Notes under the pieces: generated by a model
Seen by the model: the letters and a program-made list of their open reading frames with translations, nothing else
What the model was told of the DNA's origin: nothing
Databases searched by the model: none
Part shown: positions 1 through 22,343 of the stretch, one piece after another
How positions within the stretch are numbered: position 1 is the stretch's first letter
Layout of the letters: every line of letters starts with the position of its first letter
Translations under genes and position numbers: made by a program
NCBI RefSeq assembly: GCF_038396675.1
Contig: NC_088924.1
Coordinates: 37,421,501 to 37,485,500, forward strand
DNA: 64,000 bases
Direction of reading: 5' to 3'
From: Hydra vulgaris
Taxonomy: Eukaryota; Cnidaria; Hydrozoa; Anthoathecata; Hydridae

Positions 1-451
1 TATAAAAAAAAAGAGGTCCTAAAAACATCCATGGATAATTCACCTACTAGTGCCGGTATAATTTTAAAACTGTTCCAAAATGATTTCTGGATACGTTGCT
101 GCCTTTGTCTTATGTTTATCTTAAACCCTTTTTATCTTTTTAATCTTCCATTTTATCTTTTTAAGATGGAAAACCCAAAGTCTGTTGAAATAAAAATATA
201 TATAAATTTTTAACTTTCTCTAGTAAAAAATCTGTAGTGTAGATACGCGGTATTATCTAATACTAGTTCATGCTTTCGCACTATCCCAGACGATAAGCAA
301 CTATTACGTTAACTCCCTAAGTTTTTAAAAATTAATTTTAACAAAAACTGAGTCTTTTTTTTTACAAGAAATTAGGGAAAAAATTAGTGTCTAATTTTTC
401 TAAATTTTTTTTCAAGGTTTTTTTGAGGAACAACAATTAATTATTTTTTAG
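1..451 (+). other. Upstream intron of the SAM synthetase gene
   Basis: No coding match is seen in this stretch. It ends with a TTTTTTAG acceptor at 450-451 immediately before the conserved exon, so it is the 3' part of the preceding intron. A 60-codon ORF at 31-213 resembles nothing recognisable. Confidence 0.6.
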
Positions 452-10115
<9,664 letters not shown>

Positions 10116-10230
10116 ATGTATCTTGCGATCCGATGACAAAGAAAAAATCACTTAGTTAGAAATTGTATTAGTTGCTTAAATAATTTTAAATTTAATAATA
10201 TTTTTGCAATTTCTATTTATATTATATGAA

Positions 10231-10236
10231 AATAAA
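10231..10236 (+). terminator. Polyadenylation signal AATAAA of the SAM synthetase gene
   Basis: AATAAA lies 116 bases after the stop codon in AT-rich 3' UTR and is the first canonical signal downstream. Cleavage would be expected about 10-30 bases later. Confidence 0.6.
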
Positions 10237-10384
10237 AACGTTTATCTCGATTTGTTTTGTTTATTTCGTACAAAAAAAAAAAGAATAGTTGCTCATGTGA
10301 CATCTTCCCTGAACTAAAATGTTGCTTTTGAATTTTTAAACATGATTTCTAAAATGAAAATTAATTTATAAACCCATTAATCGG

Positions 10385-10605
10385 ATGCTAGTACACGTAT
10401 TACCTATACTTGTACTACCTACCTATTTACCTTTACGTGTATAGGTAATTCTACCGTATTACCTTTTAATTTAATTTTACTTATTAGTTTTATTTTAATT
10501 AATTTATAAACCGTATTTATCGTGTATTACCGTACAGGTATTACGTAAACGTGTACCACGTATTACCTATACGTGTTATACGTACTACCTATACGTGTAC
10601 TAATA
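10385..10605. repeat. Cluster of ACGTATTACCTATACGTGT-type repeats
   Basis: Degenerate direct and inverted copies of a ~19-bp motif built from TATTACC, TATACGTGT and ACGTGTA occur about eight times just after the SAM synthetase 3' end. It is partly palindromic. Similar words recur at 15300-15350. Confidence 0.6.
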
Positions 10606-10619
10606 CTAAAACTCAAAAT

Positions 10620-11370
10620 AGTAAGCGTAAATGTTTTTTGATAATAAATAGTAATTGATAATAAATAGTATCTCACCTAACATTCTTCTGAAATGACTCA
10701 ATAAGTAGATAAAAATGATTAAAACGATTTTTTTTTAAAAAACGATTTAAACGATTTTTTATTAAAAAGGGAACAATATTAAATCAATATTTATTTAAGA
10801 AGTTTAAATTTTCACGTACGATACTTTTATTTTATAGGTTTAAAAATACTTTAGCTAGGTTTCCTAATATCAAAATCGTCCACAAATTACGTAAAGCAAA
10901 TTTTTACAATGAACAAAACAAAAAAGATCAAAAGTTTTTCCTCACAAAATCTTAATTAAAAAAATTAAAAATAGCCCATTAAGTTTATTGGAAACCGCCG
11001 CGTAAAAGATCTCCTTCTGTTTTTTAAATATATTTTGCGTTGCGTAATTTATGGACGATCCCTAAGCAAATCAAAAACCAATTTTTTTTTTTTTTTTTCA
11101 CCTTTTTTTAAAACTGCAAAACGCTAAAAATATGAGAAGCTTATAATCTTTTGAGCGACTAAATATATTTTGATGTTATTTGAGATTTGATTATCAATCT
11201 ATACTATTTAAAATCAAAGCAATTCTTTAAAAAATTTTAATGACGAACCTTTTTAAGGATATTTTCGTCCTACACCTTTTCAAACAATACAATGCCAGCA
11301 CCTAATACGAATACAAATTTAAAAATTCAATGCAAATCGAATTTTTAACGTTACTTTTAGTTTTGGACCA
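10620..11370. other. AT-rich intergenic DNA, nothing recognised
   Basis: Homopolymer-rich sequence with no coding pattern and no pairing repeats that I could find. Confidence 0.5.
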
Positions 11371-11690
11371 GATTAATTTCACCAAGTTTAAAATATATTT
11401 TGTCGCTTTCTATACTAACCAAAATCTATAAAAGAAAAATCAACATTCTGTTTAAAATTTTAAAGACTCGCCATCGGCTGTAAATTTTAAAGACTCGCCA
11501 TTGGCTGTCAATTTTAAAGACTCGCCATCGGCTGTAAATTAGGATAAAGTATACCAAAAAATGTAACCTTGGACATAAAAAATCTGTATATAATATATTT
11601 ATTGATACTTTTCTTAAACATTACAATAAATATTTTCAAATCGAGAAAAAAGAGTTAAAATATATATATTTGAACTGCCCACTCGGTGTA
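11371..11690 (+). pseudogene. Decayed LINE fragment with a 27-bp triplication
   Basis: Parallels 12880-13125 of the neighbouring LINE: both contain AAAGACTCGC, TGTAACCTTGGACA and AAATATTT(g)AACTGCCCA. Inside it a 27-bp unit (AAAGACTCGCCATCGGCTGT core) is repeated three times at about 11456-11540. Copy B of the dispersed repeat starts where the LINE similarity stops. Confidence 0.65.
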
Positions 11691-12345
11691 GTTAAGGCGA
11701 CTTACAAATAATTCGAATTTTTTGAAATTAGCATGGTTTTATCAGCGTATTATGTCCAAACAAGAGATTTAGATGGTATAAGTTTTTTGCTTTAGGTTTT
11801 TTTTAATATTTAAAAAAACTTTCCTTTTTTTTATATAATTTTCAAAACCTTTTTACTACCCGTAATAGTGAATCTAAAGAGCACCATTTTGGAGTCTTTA
11901 GATCAATTCCGCTCATCGGCGTTAACATGAATTTAGTTGAAATCTTTAAAAAAAATTCCTTTATTTACTAGTGATCCTAATTCCATTCAGTTCTGACGCA
12001 TATTAACTATATACAGCTGTCAAAATTCAATATTTCTATTAATTTTCACAAAAAATACTAGAATTCCAACCAAGAAAGAGCTTATAATTTAAAAAAATTG
12101 CCAATAAACAATCAGAACAAATCATATTGTTAAACCATAATGTTCATTTTACCAAAAAAAAGAATGTATTTTAAATCTTATTAAAATTTGGACAAACAAT
12201 TGTAATTTAAAGAAAATTAAAAAAAAAAATGAATCTTCGGTCTGGGTTTTTTGCTATAAACATTTATATTTAATGATACCGCAAAATTTATCATTTTAAT
12301 TTTTTTCTCCTTTTCATAATTCACAGACGTGATCATTTAACGGAA
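11684..12345 (+). repeat. Dispersed non-coding repeat, copy B
   Basis: Second copy of the repeat described at 7991-8735, same orientation, ending at the same GATCATTTAACGGAAATT word. The two copies bracket the 3' half of the SAM synthetase gene. A poly-T run follows at the copy end. Confidence 0.85.
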
Positions 12346-12443
12346 ATTTTTTTTTTTGTTCTTTATTACAGTATTTATGATACAGATACAAAAATATATA
12401 TATAAAAAAGAAAAGTTAACAAGTCAAGATATCGTTAGATAGT

Positions 12444-12530
12444 TGATTTATTACCCGTTTTCTCAATAGTAAAGACTTCACTATCGTTGATAGTGAAGTC
12501 TTTACTATTGAGATAACGGGTAATAAATCA
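12444..12530. repeat. Inverted duplication at the 5' end of a LINE, 40-bp stem
   Basis: 12444-12483 is the reverse complement of 12491-12530 with one mismatch and a 7-nt loop. The right arm is the beginning of recognisable LINE sequence, so the left arm looks like a snap-back copy of the LINE's truncated 5' end. Confidence 0.85.
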
Positions 12531-15145
12531 AAAAATATTATAATTTCCACTTGCTATAGACCTCCAGAAGGTGATATCATTAAATTTTCAAACTTCTAAA
12601 ATGAAGTCTTTCTCAAAATCAATGACAAGGGAAAAAATATTTTCTTTATAGGGGATTTAAATATTACCAGTCTAAACTACAAAGAAAATGCAATTACTAA
12701 ACTCTTTTTTGATAATCTGTTTCAATTGTGTATCCTCCCAATCATCAACAAACCTACACGGGTAACCCCAACCTCCGTCTCTGCTATAGACAATATATTA
12801 ACAAATACATTTCTAGAAACCTTCTTAAAAGCAGGAATTATCAAACCCGATATATCAGATCATTTTCCTATTTATTTTTCATTATCTCAAGATTTAAGAA
12901 CCTATAACTATCCTAAAACCAAAATTTATAAAACAAAAATCAATCAGTTCTCAATTAAAAATTTTAAAGACTCGCTATCGGTAGTAAATTGGGATGGGTT
13001 GTATCAAGAATGTAACCTTGGACACACAAACTCCGCATACAATTTATTTATAAATATTTTTCTAGATTACTACAATAAACGTTTCCCTGTTGAAGAGAAA
13101 GAAATAAAGCTAAAATATTTAAACTGCCCATGGATAACTAACGGGATTAAAAAATCATCAAATACAAAGCAAAAACTCTATATCAAGTATTTAAAAAACA
13201 GAAACGAAACTAACATAACTTCATACAAGGAATACAAAAGTCTATTTGAAAAAATTAAAAAGAAAGAATTCAAAAAAAAAAATTATTATTCAAAACAACT
13301 ACAAAAAAGCAAAAGTGGTATTAAAAAAACCTGGAACATATTGAAAGAAATAATAGGTAAAAACCATACAAAATCAAATAATTTACCCGATTAAATTATC
13401 GTTAACGAAACTGAATATATCGACAAAATTATCGTTATCGACAAAATTTCTATCGCTGAAAACTACAATAGCTTTTTTTGCAAACATAGACCCTAACATG
13501 ACTTTAAAAGTTTAACGCCCTGATATCTTTCTTCGAAACCTATATCACAAACCAACATTTCTGTTTAAATATTTTCTCTGGACTAAACCATGAAGAACTA
13601 GATATTGCAAAAAACCCGCTTAGCACGAATAAGGCTCCTGGGATAGACGATATTTGTAGCTTATTTTATAGTTGTAAATGTGTTTCCGGTGATAAAACAA
13701 TCAATCTATGAAATATTTAAATCTTCAATTATTACAGGATCTGTACCGAATAAATTAAAAATAGCAACTGTAATACCAATATTAAAAACTGGGGATTCAT
13801 TTACACTAAATAACTACAGACCTATCTCCGTTCTTCCTGTATTTTCAAATTTTTTGGAGAGAGTAATATACAATAAACTGTATAAATATCTAACAAATAA
13901 CAAAATCCAAAATGAAAAACAATTTGGCTTCCAAAAGCAACATTCAACGAAACACGCAATTCTTGATCTTATAAATAATATAAATGACTCCTTTGAAAAC
14001 AAAAAATACGTCCTTGGGGGACACCGCGTTTTATTTTAAGTTATTTTGAAATTTTTTTTCATGAGTATTAACGCATTGTTTTCTGTCTAGTAAAAAACTT
14101 TTGAACCAGTTTATTGCAGCACCTTTTATCCCATACTTTTCCATTTTCCTAATTAAGATAGCGTGATCTACTGTGTCAAACGCCTTAGATAAATCAACAA
14201 AGACTCCAAGGTTCCATTCTTGCACCTCATTTGTTTTTAATATACATAAACGATCTTCCTGAAGCCTCAAGTAAATTGGATGTCATAATGTTCGCAGACG
14301 ACACTAATTTATTTTATGCATCCTCATCAATTACAGAACTTTATGAAACTACAAATACTGAACTTGAAAAAATAAACAGTTGGTTAAAATCTGACAAATT
14401 ATCGCTTAACACAGAAAAAACCAAATACATTCTTTTTCATTCTAACCTTATAAAAATACCTCCCGATATAACTTCGCTAAATATAAGTACTAAAAAAATA
14501 GAGAGAACCCAAGCAACTAAATTTCTAGGGATACTTATTGATGAGAACATCTCATGGAAATCACATATAGATATATTAAATACCAAAATATCAAAAAACA
14601 TTGGTATCATTTACAAAGCTAGTTCTATATTTCCTCCTGATAATTTAAAGTTCCTATAATTCTTGTTTATACAAAGCTACTACATATACGCTTATGTTGC
14701 CTGGGCGAGAACTCATAAATCCAAACTAACCACACTATATCGAAAACAAAAACATGCTGCAAGAATAGTTTTTAATAAGGATAGACTCTCGCATGCTGAG
14801 CCACTTTAAAAAAATTTGAAAGCATTAAATGTATATCAAATCAGTATACTCCAAAATTTGTTATTTATGCTCAAATATAAACCTGGACTTGTTCCTTCTC
14901 ACTTTTCAATGAATTTCTTCCAAAATAACAAAAATAGATACCATACGAGAGGAAAGAAAAACTTCAAAGTACCTTTTAAAAAAACTAATCTCTCGCGCTT
15001 TTCCATTTCGTATCGTGGGCCTTGTCTATGTAACAAGTTAATGTACAAAATTACTCAACTGGAAAAATCGAATAACTTCAATACTCTGAAAACGTTATTA
15101 AAAGATCTCATTGTAAACACTAACAACTTTATGAGTTTTTATTAA
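12491..15145 (+). pseudogene. LINE ORF2 (endonuclease-reverse transcriptase), broken
   Basis: Readable pieces: 12726-13394 (end of endonuclease and linker, KTWNILKEIIGKN), 13680-14039 (RT start: LNNYRPISVLP, KQFGFQKQHSTKHAI), the inverted block 14012-14211 (GVFVDLSKAFDTVDH on the minus strand), 14231-14659 (YINDLPE, catalytic MFADDTNLF, KFLGILIDENISW) and 14816-15145 (C-terminal tail). Stops and frameshifts occur at about 12598, 13395-13680, 14660 and 14808. Undoing the inversion in thought restores the frame exactly at both junctions. It cannot be active as it stands. Confidence 0.88.
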
Positions 15146-15244
15146 CCCAATAACATTTAAAACTATGTATAAAACTAACTTTGTTCCGAAACCAATGTAA
15201 ACTCTAATAACTCTAAAAACTCTAAATAACTCAAAAACAACAAT

Positions 15245-15276
<32 letters not shown>

Positions 15277-15285
15277 AAAATAAAT
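12491..15285 (+). mobile_element. Non-LTR retrotransposon (CR1/jockey-like LINE), 5' truncated and rearranged
   Basis: Begins inside an apurinic-type endonuclease (CYRPPEGD, FIGDLNI, ISDHFPI), continues through a reverse transcriptase, and ends with an (AACA/CAA)n simple-repeat tail at about 15230-15285. Coding segments are plus-strand except a 200-bp inverted block (14012-14211). Closely related in protein sequence to the antisense LINE at 22308-24639. No clear target duplication was identified. Confidence 0.88.
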
Positions 15286-16290
15286 CATAGACTTATTTAT
15301 GAACACGTGAACGACTATATATTACCTATTTAGCAAATCGTGTACCACTTATATTTATGCGTATTGAAATAAAATTAAAAAAATTAAAAACTTCTTTTTC
15401 TCTGCATTCTTTGTTATTTGCATTTTGCATTTTAATTTTAATCTGCCAAAACTGATAACATATTTTTTAAATATTAACTTATTTTAAATTGAAGTATCCA
15501 AAAATATTAGTAACGCATAGCGGTTTCTTGATGACAAGACCATCGGTCTTTTGCAAGTTTCCCGCGTTCTTTGAATTTTCTAATACTTTACAGTTTTATT
15601 TTATATTTTTTTTGTATAACGTAACTTTGTGATTTTTATTTAACTTTACTTACTTTGTAAAGATTCTATTATATATTACGAATTTGTAAAGATTAAAGAA
15701 CAAAAAATAAAAATAAATAAATATATATATTTATATATATATATATATATATATATCCTTACACGTATTGGAACACAAGCAAACACATCTATTAGTTTAT
15801 ACAATAAATGATTAACATGTTTACTATGAGGTAAAATTAGTTTTGGCTGCTACTTCTTGCAGCTTTGAGCACTGACATGCTCTAAAGCTGAATAAATTTT
15901 GAACAATCAAATATAAACCCCCTCAAAGTGAGGGGGTTCAATATTTGACATTGATGTAACTTAAAAATGCCGAAGGATTTGTTGATGAATTCTATAAAAT
16001 TTTATGAAATGAGTATGATAAAAATATGTCTTAAATTTAAATTACTACCAGTAATAGCTCTATCTCATCCTCCCAAATGGAAATAACTAACGTTAGGGTT
16101 GTCACTTAAGTTAAGGTTGTTATTAAATTATTACTTATTTTCATTCGTTTTAGATTGTTTACATTTTTTTAGCTGTGTAGTGAAATATTTTGAAATTTAG
16201 AAATGTATCAGAAATAATCAGTTCTCAATACATGAACAGTGTTCCGTACCATGTTGTCAAATTAATTCTGATTTTAATGACTTCATTGAA
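15286..16290. other. AT-rich spacer with one short hairpin
   Basis: No gene is recognised. 15916-15924 (AACCCCCTC) pairs with 15930-15938 over a 5-nt loop, with imperfect pairing extending outward. A short TA run lies near 15718-15757. Confidence 0.5.
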
Positions 16291-16299
16291 CAAGAGAAA

Positions 16300-17390
16300 G
16301 TCGAGAAAATAAAGAAAAAATTGATGAACATTTAAAAAAAGTTGGATTGAATGCAGACGAATTGCTGTAAAATTTGAGCATAAGTATAGTGAATGGCTGG
16401 ACCAAGGAGAACTTGATTTTGAGTGACTAAAGATATTCTTTCCAATTCAGAAAGTCTTGTTACACCGTTAAACAATCATATTGTTTGACCAATTGTAGTC
16501 TTTTACGATTATTCTTCAAGAACAAAATATAGAAAAATTGGTACAATTACGGATAGTTGTACAACTAATCCAATATTATTTGCTGCTAAAGTCAAAATAA
16601 ATAATCATAAAAGGAAAGACAAAGATGAAATTGTTCATAACATTTTAAAAACAAATAGTAAATCAACAGTAATGAAACTCACTGAGGCTTTAGAACTACT
16701 TTTAGATTGTAATGTATCAAAGACTTCTTATCAATACATTCGAAATAATGCTTTAGAAATTTTTTTTGTATATACCCAGCATATAATAACGCTAGAGCTG
16801 CAAAAGAACTATGCGATCATTATAACATATTCGTTAGTGATTATTCAGCTAATACTCCATTACAAGATCTGGTAAATCATACTTGTACTCTATCATACTC
16901 TTAAAGATTAGTAGCATTACAGAGAGAAGTTATTTTGTCTCGTAAATTTGATAAAGCAACGCTATATTACAAAGCTGGATTTGATGGCTCAACTAGTCGT
17001 AGGTTATCAAATAAAAATTATTTGTTTTTGACTTGTGCTGTTCCTTTTGAGCTAGTTACAAGTATAGATGAAAAAAAAGTTATTTCATGGAGAAACTTAA
17101 ATCCATCGTCAGCCATTTATTGTCAACTTATTAAGTTTTGATTTTAAAAAAGAAACTAAATCTGTATTGGTTGATGAAGAAAGTAAATTTAAAAGTGAAA
17201 TAGAAAATTTGGTTCCATCCATCGTTGTTTTCGAAGGGCGAAAAATATCTATTACAAACCATATCAAAATCACTATGATTGATGGAAAGGTGCACACTGC
17301 CTTCGCCAACGCAGCTGATTCTAGTCATTCATGTTCAGTGTGTGGATGTAATGAAATGAATGACGGAAATTATTTAGAAGTTATTTAGCA
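16300..17390 (+). pseudogene. Transib/RAG1-core-like transposase relic
   Basis: Pieces in shifting frames read: FYDYSSRTKYRKIG (about 16502), MKLTEALELLLDCNVSKTSY (16672), YPAYNNARAAKELCDHYN then LQDLVNHT (about 16775-16880), YYKAGFDGSTSRR (about 16965), ISWRNLNPSSAIYC (about 17084), then ITMIDGKVHTAF followed by SCSVCGC at 17167-17385. The order DG... W.N..PSS..C... TMIDGKV... C..CG fits my memory of Transib transposases (the RAG1 relatives), in which the two Asp residues are catalytic. Several stops and frameshifts make it dead, and no terminal repeats were identified. Family call is from memory without a search. Confidence 0.6.
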
Positions 17391-17405
17391 TTTCCTATGG
17401 TTTTG

Positions 17406-17433
17406 GATACGATATAATATATTATATCGTATC
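17406..17433. repeat. Perfect 28-bp palindrome
   Basis: GATACGATATAAT at 17406-17418 mirrors 17421-17433. It lies directly after the Transib-like relic. Confidence 0.8.
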
Positions 17434-17461
17434 GAATGTCAATGTGCAGGTGCACAATAGA

Positions 17462-17502
17462 TCAATACGGAAAAATTTGCTATAGCAAATTTCTCGTATT
17501 GA
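17462..17502. repeat. Imperfect hairpin, about 19-bp stem
   Basis: TCAATACG...AAATTTGCT pairs with AGCAAATTT..CGTATTGA with one mismatch and one bulge. Together with the nearby palindrome it may be remains of a foldback element. Confidence 0.7.
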
Positions 17503-17673
17503 CATAGTACAGTACATAGTATAGGGGGTACAGACCTTAGAGTAGACCATGTTAATATAGGGGGTTCATTAAAATTGTTTTTTAAATTTTAGAAAAAGTT
17601 TTGTTAGGGCGGTGGACTTTTTGTATTTAACATTATTGAATGATGAGTTGTGGTTTTTATATCTAGTTTTCTA

Positions 17674-17780
<107 letters not shown>

Positions 17781-17805
17781 ATATAAAATATAAAAATTTA
17801 ATTTT

Positions 17806-18262
17806 TTGTTTCAAATAACAAAATTATCATCGTTAGAAGTTTACAAAAAAGCAGAAGTACTTCAAAATATATATAAAAATGATGTTTCGTCTTTATTTGC
17901 TAACGAGTGTATACAATTCATAAGTTATTTAATAGTTTTATCTGAAAAAATAAGACATAAAACTATAATAGATATTTGTAAAATGATAAGAACTGATAAA
18001 CTTCAAGAACAATATAACTATCGTTATATCTATAACTACTATAAGTAGGCATTAAGGATATATCTATACTGCCCAACGTACAATTGTTCAGCCGAGAGAT
18101 CCATTTCAGCAGAAGAGGGTTAAGTTTGATTTGAGGTCGGAATGACTGGTGATCGTTTTAATAGTTTAGCAATTCTATTTATTTATTCTGCACTTACCAT
18201 CGATATCAACTTTAATGACATTGTAAATACATTTGCAAAACAAAAGTCATGTAGAAAGTTAT
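17806..18262 (+). pseudogene. hAT transposase C-terminal (dimerisation) relic
   Basis: Reads KIRHKTIIDICKMI, then LRIYLYCPTYNCSAERSIS, then MTGDRFNSLAIL and IDINFNDIVNTFAKQKSCRK in nearly one frame with stops at about 18046 and 18120. The ...P..NCSAERSFS... block, R.N.LA.L and a final FA..K..RK are the usual hAT C-terminal pattern (ZMYM/Hermes-like). The catalytic N-terminal part is absent. Confidence 0.7.
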
Positions 18263-18426
18263 GATTTTTTATTTTTATTTTAGTGAGTTTAACTTCATAT
18301 ATGTTGATGTTGAAAACGTTTTTTAATAAACACCCCATTTCAAAGTTGACAATTATTTTAAAAGAGGGCGCTCAAAGAATTAGTGCCCCAGGGCGCCAAA
18401 AGTATAAATACGTCTCTTTATATATA

Positions 18427-20019
<1,593 letters not shown>

Positions 20020-20158
20020 TATCGGACAAAACGAGTGCAACCAAATAATGTTAATTTAGTTTCTTTATATAAAAGTGCTGGATTTTTTCAATTTAGAGAA
20101 ATAACTATGTAACTGTTTAGAGACAAAGTTCTTCAAGTTTTATTCATCACAAAGTTCA

Positions 20159-21292
20159 TTATTTGTACACAAAAATTAATAAATTAATCAAAAGTATTAA
20201 AAAAATTTGATTTCCTTCTGGACAAAACAAGTGCAATTCGACAAAACTTTGACCAAGCTGTATTTCGCTATCAATATTTCGTGGCGAATCCTTTGTTGTC
20301 ACAGCCTTGCATTTTCGAGGCATAGATTCGATCAGGTGATCAATGAAACATTGTGGAATCGCTGCCCAGGCCTTTTGGATTTGTTCAAACAGTTGATCCT
20401 TATTACGAACACATTCACGATTAATTCTGCGGTTGACGATCTCCCACAGGTTCTTGATAGGGTTGAGATCCGGAGATTGAGGCGGCCAACCCATCACCGA
20501 TAGGTGGTTGTCTTGAAACCACTGCTTGACTACTTTTGCAGTGTGTATCGGATCGTTGTCTTGCTGAAAAACCCATTTTATTGGCATATTCCATTCAGCA
20601 TGAGGTAACAAAACATCTTTCAGGATATTTTTATACATGAAACGGTCCATTATTCCATTGTTTCGATGTATTGGACCTAGACCGTTTGCAAAAAAACACC
20701 CCAAGACCATTACATTGGCTCCACCATGCTTCACGGTCTTATTGCAGTAACGTAAATCGAGGCGTTTTCCGGCCGGTCGACGTACATGGATAATGCCATC
20801 ACTCCCAATGATGATGAACTTCGATTCATCACTGAACAGGACAGTTCGCCATTTCTGCACATTTCAGTCAATATGAGATGTAGCAAACAGGAGTCTTTTC
20901 TACTGGTTTTTTAGTAAAATCAGCGGTTTCTTTGCAGGACGTCGAGAAAAAAATCCGGCTTCAACAGCGCGTCGTCTGATTGTTCGGTCCAATACAGACA
21001 GCTCTAATTGCTTTTGTATCTCGACTAATGATATCCAGGGATCCTTCTTGATGGATCTGACGATCATAGAATCCTCTCTAGAAGTGGTGGAACGCGGTCT
21101 ATCACCTTTGTTATCTGCTGCCAACTTTCCCGTAGAACGATATTTGGAACATAGTCTTGATACGGTCCATTTTTTCACGCGATAATTATCACAAATACTT
21201 TTTTTTGACATTCCACTTACGTAATCGTCAATAATTTTCTTTCTTAGTTCCAATCCAAGACTGTCGGGAGCCATTTTTGCACTTGAAGTCAT
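20159..21292 (-). pseudogene. Tc1-like transposase with catalytic Glu replaced by Lys
   Basis: The N-terminal part (21292-20900) has paired helix-turn-helix motifs (ICDNYRVKKWTVSRLCSKY, GDRPRSTTSRED). A stop after KKPLILLKNQ and a short out-of-frame gap (about 20900-20860) precede the catalytic part (20860-20159): LFSDESKF, QQDNDPIHTA and SPDLNPIKNLWE. In the last motif the expected catalytic Glu is Lys (AAG where GAG is usual), 34 residues after the second Asp. Two independent lesions therefore inactivate it. Confidence 0.92.
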
Positions 21293-21556
21293 AAAAATAA
21301 TAAAAATAAATAATGACGCTTCTCAAGGCTTACCGTGTTACATTTACCTTGTGATGATACAATAATGCTCTGTGGAACACAATGTCTTGGTTGGATGTGG
21401 ACTAAATTGATGTAACGAAACACTTGTTGTATTTTACTTCTTGTATTGATGTTCTTCGATAAAACACTTTGCTAAAACTCACTTCGATAAATTGTCTTGA
21501 TAATACTGACTGATTGACTTCCATATACTGACTGAATTACATGTCGATTTACATGT

Positions 21557-21745
21557 CTCTTTATAGTAAAATAAACCTGTGAACCTGTTCTGGAAGATTC
21601 TAGATGCTTCTTTTTGATGCTTCTGGAAGCTTCTGGATGCGTCTGGATGCTTCTGAATGTTTCTGGATATTTCTGGATGCTACTGGATGCTTCCAGATGC
21701 TTCTTCTGGAAACTTCTGCATGCTTCTGGAAACTTCTGGAAACGT
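21557..21745 (-). promoter_or_regulatory. HSE-like array plus TATA box upstream of the Tc1-like transposase
   Basis: On the minus strand TATAAAGAG occupies 21565-21557. Upstream of it lie perfect TTCnnGAAnnTTC modules at 21588-21600, 21621-21633, 21704-21716 and a four-unit module TTCTGGAAACTTCTGGAA at 21724-21741, within a 10-bp periodic TTCTGGATGC array. The first module is 22 bp from the TATA box, and the transposase ATG is about 265 bp downstream. This order (HSEs, TATA, leader, ORF) is that of heat-shock gene promoters. Function is inferred from the motifs only. Confidence 0.6.
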
Positions 21746-21816
21746 TTTTAAGACATGTAAAATTAGGAACACTTTTTAGCATTGTTCGATGTTGGTTGCA
21801 AATGTTTTGTCCAATA

Positions 21817-21945
<129 letters not shown>

Positions 21946-22304
21946 CTACTGTGATCAAAAAGTAAGGTGAATTTTTAATTTAAACTTCCGGCCTTATTCG
22001 AATCGTCCAATCTTTTTTATTTTTAAGTTGGTAGGAATGTCATTAACATTTGCGCCAAATTACATGTCAAACTCATAATTATTTTTTTATGTTTACGCTT
22101 GTTTCTGAAGTACCAAAAGTGCATTCGGCGATTTTCACGATGTCTAATTTTGTTGAGCAAAGAAGTGCTATTAAATTTTGTTTGCGGAATGATATTTCTG
22201 CTGCTGAAACGTATCGAATGTTGCAAAAGGCCTTCGGTGAAGAGACTATGTCTCAAAAAAATGTTTACAAGTGGTACAAAGACTTCAAAGAAGGCCGAGA
22301 ACGT

Positions 22305-22307
<3 letters not shown>

Positions 22308-22343
<36 letters not shown>

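Noticed and set aside
31..213. 60-codon ORF at the window start
   Set aside because: No conserved pattern and it lies in intron sequence before a clear acceptor.
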